NCBI RefSeq assembly: GCF_001423405.1
Contig: NZ_LMNS01000023.1
Location: 63,683-127,682 of the forward strand
Reading direction: 5' to 3'
From: Methylobacterium sp. Leaf123
Lineage (GTDB): Bacteria > Pseudomonadota > Alphaproteobacteria > Rhizobiales > Beijerinckiaceae
Length of the DNA: 64,000 bases
The notes below the pieces were generated by a model. The model was not told the DNA's origin and searched no databases. It saw only the letters and a program-made list of their open reading frames with translations. The position numbers and the translations under genes are program-made. This document shows positions 37,364 to 46,692 of this stretch, one piece after another (position 1 is the first letter of the stretch; each line of letters opens with the position of its first letter).

Positions 37364-38283
37364 GCCGACAGCCTCACGCGCGGGTCGAGGGTGGCGGCGA
37401 TGAGGTCGGCGATCAGGTTGAAGACGATCACCATCACCGCGACCAGGATCACCGTGCCCATCACCAGGGTGTAATCGCGGTTGAGCGCCCCTTCGACGAA
37501 GTAGCGGCCGATGCCGGGCAGGCCGAAGATGGTCTCGACCACCACCGAGCCGGTCATCAGCCCCGCCGCCAGCGGCCCGAGGGTCGCGACCACGGGGAGC
37601 AGCGCCCCGCGCAACGCGTGCCGGGCGATGCGGGCGCGCGACAACCCCATGGCGCGCTGCGTGCGGATATGCGGCTGGATCAGCACCTCGCCGAGCGAAG
37701 CGCGGGTGAGCCGGGCGATGCCGGCCGCGTGGGGCAAAGCGAGGGTGAGCACCGGCAGGACGAGGTTTTGCGGCGCGCCGTCCGCCCAGCCGCCGACCGG
37801 GAGCCAAGCCAGCCCAAGGCCGAACACGATCTGGAGCAGGGGGGCGGTGACGAAGTTCGGCACCGCGAGCCCGAGCGAGGCGGCGAGCCCCACCAGCCGA
37901 TCCGCGGCCCCACCGCGATCGAACGCGGCGACACTGCCCAGCCCCAAGCCGAGGCCCAGCGCGAGGACGAGGGCGAGGCCACCGAGCGTCACCGAGACCG
38001 GAAGCCCCCGCGCGAACAGGTCGGTGACGGTGAGATCGCGGAAGGTGAAGGAGGGGCCGAGATCGCCCCGCAGGAGGCTCAAGAGATAGCGCCCGAACTG
38101 CACGATCAGCGGCTGGTCGAGGCCGTAGACCCGGCGCAGATTCTCCATCGCCGCCGGCGGCAGCGGCCGCTCCAGATCGAACGGCCCGCCGGGCGCCAGC
38201 CGGATCAGGAAGAAGCTGCCCGCCACCACGAGGAACAGGGTCGGCAGACTCTGGGCGATCCGGCGCAGGATCAGCGGGATCAT
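37360..38283 (-). CDS. Oligopeptide ABC transporter permease, OppB type
   Basis: 307-residue inner-membrane subunit with six helices. N-terminal signature LILRRIAQSLPTLFLVVAGSFFLIRLAPGGPF and EAA loop RTQRAMGLSRARIARHALRGALLPVVA are diagnostic of the OppB/DppB group. It begins 10 bp after the substrate-binding protein gene and overlaps OppC by 4 bp, so all three should be one transcript. Confidence 0.92.
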   Translation of the reverse strand: MIPLILRRIAQSLPTLFLVVAGSFFLIRLAPGGPFDLERPLPPAAMENLRRVYGLDQPLIVQFGRYLLSLLRGDLGPSFTFRDLTVTDLFARGLPVSVTLGGLALVLALGLGLGLGSVAAFDRGGAADRLVGLAASLGLAVPNFVTAPLLQIVFGLGLAWLPVGGWADGAPQNLVLPVLTLALPHAAGIARLTRASLGEVLIQPHIRTQRAMGLSRARIARHALRGALLPVVATLGPLAAGLMTGSVVVETIFGLPGIGRYFVEGALNRDYTLVMGTVILVAVMVIVFNLIADLIAATLDPRVRLSA

Positions 38284-38293
38284 ATCAGCGAGA

Positions 38294-39892
38294 TCATGGA
38301 TCGAGCCGGAGATAGCGGGTGGGGGCGACGTTGCGGATGTTCGGGTGCATCCCGTGCAGCCGCGGCGAGACGAGCGCCTTCGAGCGGTAATGCAGCAGCG
38401 GCACCCAGGGCAGTTCGTCGAGCACGATGGTTTCGGCGTCGAACAGCATCCGCGCGCGGGCCTGCACGTCGCGCTCCTGCGCCGCCCGCGTCAGGAGATC
38501 GTCGAACGCTGCATTCGACCAGCGCCCGGGATTGAACCCGTCATTGCCGGTGCGGAGCAAAAACAAGAAGTTCTGCGGGTCGGAATAGTCGGCGACCCAG
38601 GACATCCGGGCGAGGTCGAAGGGGCCGCCGTCGCGCAGATAGGCGAAGTGGGTCTTGGCGTCGGTGGAGACGAAGCGGGTCACGACGCCGATGCCGCGCC
38701 ACGCATCGGCGAGCGCGATCGCCGTGTTGCGGTTGTTGTCGGTGACGTTGAAGCGGTACTCGACCGTCAGCGGGTTGCCCGGCCCGTAGCCGGCCTGCGC
38801 CAGCAGCCGCAACGCCTCCTCCTCGCGGTCGATCGGCCCGTCCTCGCGCCCCGGCAGGAGCGGGGGCGGCAGGGCGTGGTCGAGGCCTGGCGGGCAGAAG
38901 GAATAGGCCGGGGCCATGGTCTGCCCCCACACGATCTCGGCCAGAAACTCCCGGTCGATGGCAATCGAGAGGGCGCGGCGCACCCGCGCATCGTCGAAGG
39001 GCTTCTTTCGCAGGTTGAAGGCGATGGCGAGCAGCCCGAGCCCCGGCCCGAGCTGCACCTGCGCGCCGAAGCGGCTTTTGAGCGAGGCGATCTGGTCGGC
39101 GGGCAGGTCGGAGAGGGAATCGATCTCGCCGGCCGCATAGCGCCGCACTGCCGCGGCGAGGTCGGGAGTTGGGATGACGTCCACCCGCTCGATCGGGATC
39201 ACGGCGGCGTCGGGGTAGTGCGGGTTCTTGGTCAGGGTGATGCGGTCGTTCGGCACCCAATCGACCAGGGCATAGGGGCCGTTCGAGACGAGGTTGCCGG
39301 GCCGCGCGAAGGCGTCGCCCCAGCGCTCCAGCGACGGGCGGTGGACCGGCAGCGAGGTCTGGTGCGTCAGGAGTTCGAGGAGGTAGGGCACCGGCTCGGC
39401 GAGCGCGATCTCCAGCGTGCGGGGATCGGGGGCCGTCACCCCCAGCGTCTCCGGCGGCTGCTCGCCCGCATTGACGGCGGCCGCCCCCCGGATCGGGAAC
39501 AGCACCTCGGCATATTTCGCCGCCGTCTTCGGATCGAGGATACGGCGCAGCGAGAACAGGAAATCCTCCGCCGTCACCGCATCGCCGTTCGACCAGCGAC
39601 CGTCGGGCCGCAGGGTGAAGCGGTAGGTGAGGCGGTCGTCGGAGACGGTCCAACGCTCGGCCATGCCGGGGATGATGGTGCCGCGGTTGTCGTAGGTCAG
39701 CAGCCCCTCGAACAAGTCGCGCAGGATATGCGCTTCGGCCACCGTCGAAGTCTTGTGCGGGTCGAGTGTTTCCGGGTCGGCGTCGTTGCCGCGGCGATAG
39801 ACGGGGGAGGCCGCCCGCGCGGGAGCGGGGAGGGCGAGCCCGGCAGCAAGCGCCGCGCCGCTTCGAAGGAGAGTGCGCCGGGGGAGGCTCAT
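38294..39892 (-). CDS. Periplasmic oligopeptide-binding protein, OppA/SBP5 family
   Basis: 532 residues. Twin-Arg-like signal SLPRRTLLRSGAALAAGLALPAPARA, then the SBP_bac_5 domain with NDADPETLDPHKTSTVAE, GLLTYDNRGTIIPGMAERW, LVSNGPYALVDWVPNDRITL and the C-terminal LPWVPLLHYRSKALVSPRL. It captures peptides for import through OppB and OppC. It is first in its operon and is preceded by a compound repeat at 39958. The specificity could also cover other solutes used by this family, such as murein peptides. Confidence 0.92.
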   Translation of the reverse strand: MSLPRRTLLRSGAALAAGLALPAPARAASPVYRRGNDADPETLDPHKTSTVAEAHILRDLFEGLLTYDNRGTIIPGMAERWTVSDDRLTYRFTLRPDGRWSNGDAVTAEDFLFSLRRILDPKTAAKYAEVLFPIRGAAAVNAGEQPPETLGVTAPDPRTLEIALAEPVPYLLELLTHQTSLPVHRPSLERWGDAFARPGNLVSNGPYALVDWVPNDRITLTKNPHYPDAAVIPIERVDVIPTPDLAAAVRRYAAGEIDSLSDLPADQIASLKSRFGAQVQLGPGLGLLAIAFNLRKKPFDDARVRRALSIAIDREFLAEIVWGQTMAPAYSFCPPGLDHALPPPLLPGREDGPIDREEEALRLLAQAGYGPGNPLTVEYRFNVTDNNRNTAIALADAWRGIGVVTRFVSTDAKTHFAYLRDGGPFDLARMSWVADYSDPQNFLFLLRTGNDGFNPGRWSNAAFDDLLTRAAQERDVQARARMLFDAETIVLDELPWVPLLHYRSKALVSPRLHGMHPNIRNVAPTRYLRLDP

Positions 39893-39957
39893 GGGCTCAC
39901 CTGACCCTCCAGCAATGGCACGGCGCCGAGCGGCTGATGGACAGGCGGCGCCCGACG

Positions 39958-40156
39958 CATCCCCTCGCCCCGCACGCGGGGAGAGGGCTTCGGCGACCCC
40001 GTCGTCGCCGAAGCGAGGCGGCAGCCGAAGGTGAGGGGGCGGTGCCGGAAGATTCTCATCCGGAGATACCCCCTCACCCTCGCTCCGGCTGCGCCTCCGC
40101 TTCCCGCAGGCACGACAAGGTGCCCGCAGGCCTCTCCCCGCCCAGCGGGGAGAGGG
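39958..40156. repeat. Compound intergenic repeat, CTCTCCCC family (copy 3)
   Basis: Hairpins CCCTCGCCCCGCACGCGGGGAGAGG at the start and CCTCTCCCCGCCCAGCGGGGAGAGGGG at the end, with GCAGCCGAAGGTGAGGGGG and CCCCTCACCCTCGCTCCGGC between. It makes up nearly all of the 303-bp gap between the GlcG-like gene and oppA, which point the same way, so here it lies upstream of a gene start. Confidence 0.85.
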
Positions 40157-40195
40157 GACACGCGGCGCGTACCTCCGAACACGGTGGTCAGGCCG

Positions 40196-40633
40196 TCAGG
40201 CCCCCGTCTCGCCCTTCAGCCCCGCCGCCTCGATGCCGGCGAGCGCGCAGATCTCGTCATTGTCGGAGGTGTCGCCCGAAACGCCGACCGCGCCGAGCAG
40301 GCGGCCGTCGGCATCGCGGATCAGCAAGCCGCCGGGCACCGGCACCAGGGCGTCGGGGCCGACGAGGTGGCTCACCGCGGCCACGAAATGCGGCTGCTCC
40401 TCGGCCCGCTTGGCGATGGCTCGTGAGCCGAGGCCGAGCGCCAGCGCGCCGTTGGCCTTGCCGCGGGCCACTTCCGCCCGGCGCAGCGAGGTGCCGTCCT
40501 CGGCGGCCAGGCATTTGAGGGCGCCGCGGGCGTCGTAGACCACCACCGCGAGCGGCTTCAGCCCCCGCTCGCGGGCGGTCTTCAGGGCGGTGGCCACGAG
40601 GGTCTGGGCGGCGGCGAGCGTCAGGTCGGTCAT
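40196..40633 (-). CDS. GlcG/HbpS-family heme-binding-like protein
   Basis: 145-residue DUF336 protein: LAAAQTLVATALKTARERGLKPLAVVVYDARGALKCLAAEDGTSLRRAEVARGKA followed by HLVGPDALVPVPGGLLIRDADGRLLGAVGVSGDTSDNDEICALAGIEAAGL. No signal peptide, so cytosolic, unlike secreted HbpS. ATG 40633 has GAGGAC upstream; ATG 40669 is a longer alternative. Members occur beside many oxidoreductases and are of uncertain function. Confidence 0.82.
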   Translation of the reverse strand: MTDLTLAAAQTLVATALKTARERGLKPLAVVVYDARGALKCLAAEDGTSLRRAEVARGKANGALALGLGSRAIAKRAEEQPHFVAAVSHLVGPDALVPVPGGLLIRDADGRLLGAVGVSGDTSDNDEICALAGIEAAGLKGETGA

Positions 40634-40704
40634 CCGGTTGTCCTCGAAGGATCGCGTCCCCAAGGACATGCACCGGCGGGGCCGGTTTCGCCAAGCACGC
40701 GCTT

Positions 40705-41157
40705 TCAGGCGACCGTCACCTCGGTCCGCACGGAGTTGGCGATGAAGCAGGTCTCGTGTGCCTCATGGTGGAGCGCGGCGAGCCGCTCCGCATCGGGCGC
40801 CGCACCGGCCCACTCGATCCGCGGGTGCAGCACCACCCGTGTCACCGCCTGCCGGCCGGGGGCGATCTCCGCCATCGTGCCTTCTGCCTGGTCGCGGTAG
40901 GCCTGCGCGACGAAGCCGGCGAGCCGGGCGACGTGGAGGAAGCTCAGCATGTGGCAGGTCGAGAGCGCCGCCACCAGCATCTCCTCGGGATCGACCGCCG
41001 CCTCCACCGCCCATTTGCCGACGATGTGCGGCGAGGCCGAGCCCGCCAGTTCCACCCCGCCATCGAAGCGCACGGTGTGGCCGCGGCTGTAGCGCCCGGC
41101 GGAAAAGTCCTCGCCCGCGGCCAGCGCCCAGCGGACATCCGCGGTGTAGGTCGCCAT
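40705..41157 (-). CDS. OsmC/Ohr-family peroxidase-like protein
   Basis: 150-residue thiol peroxidase fold. Two redox Cys are visible: STCHMLSFLHVARLAGF (first) and EAHETCFIANSVRTEV (second), with Arg and Glu in PEEMLVAALS. Such proteins reduce organic hydroperoxides using dithiols. ATG 41157 has GGGAGGCGAGG. It lies upstream of the GlcG-like gene on the same strand (71 bp) and is divergent from the reductase at 41307. Confidence 0.9.
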   Translation of the reverse strand: MATYTADVRWALAAGEDFSAGRYSRGHTVRFDGGVELAGSASPHIVGKWAVEAAVDPEEMLVAALSTCHMLSFLHVARLAGFVAQAYRDQAEGTMAEIAPGRQAVTRVVLHPRIEWAGAAPDAERLAALHHEAHETCFIANSVRTEVTVA

Positions 41158-41306
41158 CCTCGCCTCCCGATCCGTCGGCACCAGCCTATCCGGCGCGGGC
41201 GCCCGCGGCCAAGCCGGCGGCGCGTCGCCGCGGCTGTGCACCCTGGCCCGGTTGGGCGTCCGGTCTAGTATCCGCTTCCACAATCGAGAGCAGGAACCCT
41301 GACGCC

Positions 41307-42023
41307 ATGGCCGACACATCGGAGCGCCCCTACGTCCTGTGCCACATGACCACCTCGGTCGATGGGCGCATCAAGGTCCGGCGCTGGACCACGATCGACG
41401 CGGATTCGCACTACGAGGAGGTCCACAAGCAGCTGCAGGGCGACGCCTGGATGTGCGGGCGCATCACCATGCAGGGCTATGCCGACAGCGCCAAGCCGCT
41501 CGCCTCCGTTCCGCCCGAGGAGCCCGTCTCCCGCGAGGATCACGTCGCTCGCACCGATGCGTCCGGCTACGCGGTAGCGCTCGATGCCCGCGGCGCGATG
41601 GATTGGGGGGCGCGCAACGACATCGAGGGCGATCACGTCATCGTGCTGACGACGGGGCAAGCCTCGGACGACCGCCTGCGCCGCCTGAAGGCCGGCGGCC
41701 AGTCCTACATCCTGGCCGGTGAACGCGAGGTCGATTTCGCCCTGGCGCTGGCCAAGCTCAAGCGCCTGTTCGGCATCGAGCGGCTGCTGGTCGAGGGCGG
41801 CGGGCGCATCAACGGCTCGATGCTGAAGGCCGGGCTCGTGGACGAACTCAGCCTGCTGCTCGCGCCCACCGTCGATGGCGTGCTCGGCACGCCGGCCCTG
41901 TTCGATTTCGAGGGCGGGGAGGGTGATTCCATGGGCTCGCGCCGCCGCCTCACCCGCACCGCCTGCGAGCCGTTCGACGACGGCACCGTCTGGCTGCGCT
42001 ACCGAATCGAAGCGGCCGGCTGA
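41307..42023 (+). CDS. RibD C-terminal-domain (dihydrofolate-reductase-like) reductase
   Basis: 238 residues. The RibD C-terminal fold is recognised from HMTTSVDGRIKVRRW at the start, GDAWMCGRITMQGYA, and LLVEGGGRINGSMLKAGLVDELSLLLAPTVDG, the classical nucleotide-binding and strand region. It is a stand-alone reductase without the deaminase half, so it is probably not riboflavin synthesis proper but an NADPH-dependent reductase of the same fold. Its stop codon falls at the beginning of a hairpin at 42022. Confidence 0.85.
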   Translation: MADTSERPYVLCHMTTSVDGRIKVRRWTTIDADSHYEEVHKQLQGDAWMCGRITMQGYADSAKPLASVPPEEPVSREDHVARTDASGYAVALDARGAMDWGARNDIEGDHVIVLTTGQASDDRLRRLKAGGQSYILAGEREVDFALALAKLKRLFGIERLLVEGGGRINGSMLKAGLVDELSLLLAPTVDGVLGTPALFDFEGGEGDSMGSRRRLTRTACEPFDDGTVWLRYRIEAAG

Positions 42024-42127
42024 TACGGTTTCCGTTTGGTCAAAGCGGAGACCGTATCGCTCAGCCCGCGCGGCGCTTGAGCGGAGACCGAATCCGCCAT
42101 CCCGAAGGGATCAACCGGATTTGGTAT
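42022..42127. repeat. Intergenic double hairpin at a convergent gene pair
   Basis: GATACGGTTTCCG (42022-42034) pairs with CGGAGACCGTATC (42046-42058). Then GACCGAATCCG (about 42087) pairs with CGGATTTGGTAT (about 42117) around ATCCCGAAGGGAT. The structure ends inside the hydrolase gene, and the reductase stop codon is at its left edge. It could act as a two-way terminator or be a mobile palindromic element. Confidence 0.6.
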
Positions 42128-43142
42128 GATCCCGCGGCGGGTGGGCGGCGAGGAAGGCGTCGTAGGCGTTCGTCACCGCCGGCCGGTTCTCGAAATGCGG
42201 GAAGGCGCCGGTCGGCAGCCGCAGGATCGTCCAGTTCGGGCGGCCCGCCACCTCGCCGACATAGCGGTAATCGACGAAGTCGCCCCGTGCCCCGTGCACC
42301 ATGAAAATCGGGAGCGTCAGCGTCTCGTAGACCCGCGTCGTGTCGTCGGGGAACAGGTAGCCCGAAAGGAACGAGAACGGCGCGTGCTCGGCCCCCTTCT
42401 GGTGGGCCGAGAGCTGGTCATAGGCGAGCAGTCCCTCGTCGATGTCGCGGCTGCCCCAGGTCTTTTCGAGGAAGAAGCGCATGCTCGGCCGGCTCACCAG
42501 CGCGTCGAAGAGCGGGCGGCCCCAGAGCGGGAAGGCGGCGAGCCCGCGCGCCAGCGGCTTGCCGCGGTTGGTGTCCGCCGGCCCGCGCCCGGAGAGGCGG
42601 GTGTCGAAGCCGGTCGGGCTGATGAGGCCGAGCGTCGAAAACAGCTCCGGCCGCTCCAAGGCGGCGCGGGCGAGATAGGCGCAAGGCAATGAGAGCGCCA
42701 TCGCGTCGAGCGCCCCACCGCCGTGGCGGCCGGCGATCTCGGACGCGGCGTCGAGGATCGCGTCGGTCATCAGCCGGGGCGTGTAGATCCGGTCCGCCCG
42801 CTCGGAATGGCCGAAGCCCGGCAGTTCCAGGGCGTAGACCGGGCGGTGACCCCGGTAATGCTCGTAGAGCGGCTTGACCTCATAGGCGTTGGCGGCCGCG
42901 TTGACCGAGTGGATCAAGAGCAGCGGCCGCCCGCCCTGGGCATCCGAGACGTAGAGGTTCACCCGGCCGGCCCGCGTGCGCAGGGTGCCCCGCCGCCCCG
43001 GCAGGGCCGGGGGCAGGGGGCCGGCCCGGTTCAGCCCGAGATGGCTCCAGGCGATCCACGCGCCGGCCGCCGCGAGCGGCAGCAGCGCGAGGGCGCCGGC
43101 CTTGCCGCTCTTGCGTGTTCCGGGATGGCTCGTGCCGCGCAT
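42111..43142 (-). CDS. Membrane-anchored alpha/beta hydrolase
   Basis: 343 residues with an N-terminal membrane anchor (AGALALLPLAAAGAWIAW) and an alpha/beta hydrolase fold: LLLIHSVNAAANAYEVKPLYEHYRGHRPVYALELPGFGHSER, then the nucleophile elbow. The elbow reads ALSLPC rather than GxSxG, so the nucleophile would be the Ser of ALSLP. Acid and base candidates are the Asp in VHGARGDFVDYR and the His in GAFPHFENR. GGAGGAA precedes ATG 43142. Substrate unknown. Confidence 0.82.
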   Translation of the reverse strand: MRGTSHPGTRKSGKAGALALLPLAAAGAWIAWSHLGLNRAGPLPPALPGRRGTLRTRAGRVNLYVSDAQGGRPLLLIHSVNAAANAYEVKPLYEHYRGHRPVYALELPGFGHSERADRIYTPRLMTDAILDAASEIAGRHGGGALDAMALSLPCAYLARAALERPELFSTLGLISPTGFDTRLSGRGPADTNRGKPLARGLAAFPLWGRPLFDALVSRPSMRFFLEKTWGSRDIDEGLLAYDQLSAHQKGAEHAPFSFLSGYLFPDDTTRVYETLTLPIFMVHGARGDFVDYRYVGEVAGRPNWTILRLPTGAFPHFENRPAVTNAYDAFLAAHPPRDHTKSG

Positions 43143-43275
43143 GGTTCCTCCGCTTCCGCCTCGCGCCAGACAACGCGGGGCGGGGGCCGGCGTTGCCGAG
43201 CGCCTGCCACCCACGGTTCACGCCCTGCCGACTTCCCGTTAAGCCTGCCGGGGAGCGAAGGGGGAAAAGGACCGG

Positions 43276-44643
43276 ATGCCGGATCGCAAGCCCGAGAGCC
43301 GCGTCCACGCGGTCGCCGCACTGCTGACGGGTCTCGGGATGTCGGCGCTGCCGACCACGGGGATGTCGATCCTGATGCCGTGGGTGATGCAGCAGGGGGC
43401 GTTCCCGGTCACCACGGCCGCGCTGATTCAGGCGGCCCATACCTACGGCCTGATCCTGGGCGCGCTGCCGATGGCGGCGCTCGCCGCGCGTCTCGGGCCG
43501 CGCCGCGGCTTCCTCGCCGCCGTTCTCGCCCTTACCGGGCTCGTCCCCGCCGCCGCCCTGCCGCTCGATCTCGTGCCGCTGCTCGGCCTACGTCTGGCGC
43601 AAGGGTTCGCCTCCGCGCTGCTTCTCTGCGCAGGCTGGAGCCTGCTGCGCCGCCTCTTCGGCGAGGCGCGCCTCGGGCTCGGCCTCGGCGTGGCGGAACT
43701 CGCCGCCCTGCCGGCCCTGCTGCTGGTTCAGATGTCGGCCGGGTTCGCGCTGTCTCTCCTGGGAAGCCTCGGCATCCTCGTCCCCACCCTTCTCCTGGCG
43801 GGGCCGAGCCTGATCCTCGGGCTCCTCGCCCTGCCGAAGGAAGATGCGCCGGGGCTGCGCTTCGATGGGCTCGGCGCGCTCCTCTCGGTGCTCTGCCTCG
43901 GGCTGCTCCTCACCGCCGTGCCGCTGGCGGTGATCCGACCGGTGGCAGCCTTGCTCGTGCTCAATCTCGGCCTGATTCTGTCGGCGCTCTGGATCTGGCA
44001 GCAATGGCGGCGGCCGGCGCCGCTGCTGCCGCTCGACCTTCTCGCGCGGCCGGCCCTCGCGTGGCCGCTCGCGGCGGCGTTTGCGGGCACCATCGCCCTC
44101 ACCGCCGCGAACACGGCCCTGCTCTCCCATCTCACCGCGCGCGACGGCTTATCGCCGTCCGGGATGGGCGCCGCGTTCCTGGGGCTCGCCGTCCTCACCG
44201 CCGGGGCGGGCTTCTACGCCGGCCGGTCCGGCGCGCCGCGTCTTGCCCGGATCGGGATGGGGCTCGCGGCTTCTGGCCTTGCCGCCCTCGCCGTGTCGGC
44301 GTCGGACGGTGGGACGGCGCATGCATGGCCGCTCCTGACTGCCGGCCTTCTCGCCTTCGGTCTCGGCCGCGGCCTGTTCACCGTCGCCAATGTCCTGGCG
44401 CTGCTGCGGGCTGCGCCGCCCGAGCGCAATGCCGCGGCGACCGGGCTGTTCGTCCTAGCGGGCGGGCTCGGGACGCTGCTCGGCCCGCTCTTTCTCATGC
44501 AGCTCCCGGCGCTGGTCCTTCCGGGCAGCGCGCTCTCGTCCGGGCTCTGGCTGGGGCTCGCGGCGGGGGCCGCGCTGGTCGCGGCTTGCCTCAGCCGGTC
44601 GGGGGCGGAGACCGGCGCGCGCCTGTCGCAGGAACCGGCCTAA
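43276..44643 (+). CDS. MFS transporter, DHA2-like
   Basis: 455 residues with 13-14 hydrophobic segments. The helix 2-3 loop shows LAARLGPRRGF, a degenerate MFS motif A; LRLAQGFASALLLCAGWSLLRRLFGEARLGLGLG resembles helices 4-5 of the DHA2 multidrug-efflux group. Charged residues in helices are few, and no substrate can be named. It starts at ATG 43276, is divergent from the hydrolase, and converges with the ABC-F gene 27 bp away. Confidence 0.82.
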   Translation: MPDRKPESRVHAVAALLTGLGMSALPTTGMSILMPWVMQQGAFPVTTAALIQAAHTYGLILGALPMAALAARLGPRRGFLAAVLALTGLVPAAALPLDLVPLLGLRLAQGFASALLLCAGWSLLRRLFGEARLGLGLGVAELAALPALLLVQMSAGFALSLLGSLGILVPTLLLAGPSLILGLLALPKEDAPGLRFDGLGALLSVLCLGLLLTAVPLAVIRPVAALLVLNLGLILSALWIWQQWRRPAPLLPLDLLARPALAWPLAAAFAGTIALTAANTALLSHLTARDGLSPSGMGAAFLGLAVLTAGAGFYAGRSGAPRLARIGMGLAASGLAALAVSASDGGTAHAWPLLTAGLLAFGLGRGLFTVANVLALLRAAPPERNAAATGLFVLAGGLGTLLGPLFLMQLPALVLPGSALSSGLWLGLAAGAALVAACLSRSGAETGARLSQEPA

Positions 44644-44670
44644 CCCTTCGGCGACCGGCGCGCCTTGGCC

Positions 44671-46536
44671 TCAGGCCGCCGCCTCGATCTCGCCGCTGAC
44701 CTCCAGCCATTCCTCCTCGGCCTTGGCCAGGGCCTCGGCCGCCTCGGCGCGCATACGGGCGATATCGCCGGCCTTGGCCGCGTCTTTGAGGAAGGCGGTG
44801 CCGTCGGCGAGCGCCGCATCGATCTTCTCGATCGCGCCCGAGAGCTTGGCCATGCGCGCCTCGATGCCGTCGAGGCGCTTGCGCAGGGGCGCCAGAGCCG
44901 CGCGGCGCTCCACCGCCGAGCGGCGCGCCTCGGCCTTCTGCCCGCCGGTGCCCTCGCTGGACGTGTCGACCCGCTCCGGGCCGGCGAGAACGAGGCGGCG
45001 GTAATCGTCCATGTCGCCGTCGAAGGACTTCACCGAGCCGTCGCCGACGATCCAGAGCCGGTCGGCGCAGGCCTCGATCAGGAAGCGGTCGTGGCTGACG
45101 AGGATCACCGCCCCCTCGTAATCGTTGATCGCCTCGACCAGGGCCTGCCGGCTCTCGATGTCGAGGTGGTTGGTCGGCTCGTCGAGGATCAGCAGGTGCG
45201 GCCCGTCGAAGGCGGCCAGCCCCATCAGCAGCCGCGCTTTCTCGCCGCCGGAGAGCTTCTCCACCGGCGTGTCGGCCTTCGAGGCGGGGAAGCCGAGGCG
45301 AGCGGCGGCCGAGCGCACCTTGGCCTCCGGCGCGTCGGGCATCCGGTCGCGCACATGCGCCACCGCGCTCTCGGCCGGGCGCAGCTCGTCGAGCTGGTGC
45401 TGGGCGAAATAGGCGACCTCCATCTTCGAGGAGCGCCGCATCTCGCCCGCGAGCGGGGGCAGGCGCCCGCCGATCAGCTTGCAGAAGGTCGATTTGCCGT
45501 TGCCGTTGGCGCCGAGCAGCGCCACCCGGTCGTCAGGGGCGAGCGAGAGGTTGAGGCCCGAGAGCACGACGCGCTCGCCGTAACCGGCATTCACCCGCTC
45601 CATCGCCACGATCGGCGGCGAGAGCGGCTTTTCCGGGCTCGGCAGGTGGATCACCGGCACCTCGTCTTCCAAGAGCGCGGCGATCGGCTCCATCTTGGCG
45701 AGCCGCTTCATCCGCGACTGGGCTTGGCGCGCCTTGGTCGCCTTGGCCTTGAACCGGTCGATGAAGCTTTGCAGATGCGCCCGCTCGACCTCCTGCTTGG
45801 CCTTCGCCTTCGCTTGGAGAACGCGCTTCTCGGAGAGCTGGCGGGCAAAGCTGGTATAGCCGCCGCGGTAGATCGTGAGCTTGCCGCGATCGAGATGCAG
45901 GATGTGATCGACGCTCGTGTCGAGCAATTCCCGGTCGTGGCTGATGATGATGGCCGTGCGCGGATACTTTTCGAGGTAATCGTAGAGCCAGAGCGTGCCC
46001 TCGATATCGAGGTAGTTGGTCGGCTCGTCGAGCAACAGCAGGTCGGGCTCGGAGAACAGCACGGCGGCGAGCGCCACCCGCATCCGCCAGCCGCCGGAGA
46101 AGTCCGCGCAGGGGCGGCCCTGCGCCGCCGCGTCGAAGCCCAGACCATGCAGGATCGCCGCGGCGCGGGCCGGGGCGGAGTGCGCGCCGATATCGACGAG
46201 CCGCGTCTCGATCTCGGCCCGGCGCAACCCGTCGGCGTCTTCCGCCTCCTGCATCAGCCGGGCGCGCTCGGTGTCGGCGGCGAGGACGACCTCATGCAGG
46301 GTCTCGGGACCGGCGGGCGCTTCCTGCGCCACCGCGCCGATGCGCATGCCCTTGGGCAGCGAGACCGCGCCGGCATCGGTCGGCAATTCGCCGAGGATCG
46401 CCCGGAACAGCGTGGTCTTGCCCGCCCCGTTGCGGCCGACGAGGCCGACCCGCGCCCGGTCGGGAATCGCGAAGGTCGCCGAATCGAGGATGACCCGCTC
46501 GCCGATGCGGTAGGTGAGATCGTTGACGCGCAGCAT
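44671..46536 (-). CDS. ABC-F family ATPase
   Basis: 621 residues with two ABC domains on one chain and no membrane segment. First: GRNGAGKTTLF, FSGGWRMRVALAAVLF, LLLLDEPTNYLD. Second: GANGNGKSTFCKL, LSGGEKARLLMGLAAF, LLILDEPTNHLD. The linker (KRVLQAKAKAKQEVERAHLQ...) is helical and charged, and a C-terminal coiled coil (AALAPLRKRLDGIEARMAKL...) follows. The layout resembles YheS-like ABC-F translation factors. A ribosome-related role is inferred from the family. ATG 46536 is chosen to begin at the first ABC strand. Confidence 0.9.
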   Translation of the reverse strand: MLRVNDLTYRIGERVILDSATFAIPDRARVGLVGRNGAGKTTLFRAILGELPTDAGAVSLPKGMRIGAVAQEAPAGPETLHEVVLAADTERARLMQEAEDADGLRRAEIETRLVDIGAHSAPARAAAILHGLGFDAAAQGRPCADFSGGWRMRVALAAVLFSEPDLLLLDEPTNYLDIEGTLWLYDYLEKYPRTAIIISHDRELLDTSVDHILHLDRGKLTIYRGGYTSFARQLSEKRVLQAKAKAKQEVERAHLQSFIDRFKAKATKARQAQSRMKRLAKMEPIAALLEDEVPVIHLPSPEKPLSPPIVAMERVNAGYGERVVLSGLNLSLAPDDRVALLGANGNGKSTFCKLIGGRLPPLAGEMRRSSKMEVAYFAQHQLDELRPAESAVAHVRDRMPDAPEAKVRSAAARLGFPASKADTPVEKLSGGEKARLLMGLAAFDGPHLLILDEPTNHLDIESRQALVEAINDYEGAVILVSHDRFLIEACADRLWIVGDGSVKSFDGDMDDYRRLVLAGPERVDTSSEGTGGQKAEARRSAVERRAALAPLRKRLDGIEARMAKLSGAIEKIDAALADGTAFLKDAAKAGDIARMRAEAAEALAKAEEEWLEVSGEIEAAA

Positions 46537-46692
46537 GAGCGGCGTTCTGGGGGCGGGCGCCGGGAAGCGCAAGAGTTGGGAGGCACAAGAGCCGCGGTCC
46601 CGCCCACGCCGTCAGCGGAGCCAGCGCGAACGTTTTGCCAGCTTGAGCGTTCGGCTCGGACGAACAACAGCAAAAAATGACGCGGAGGAACC

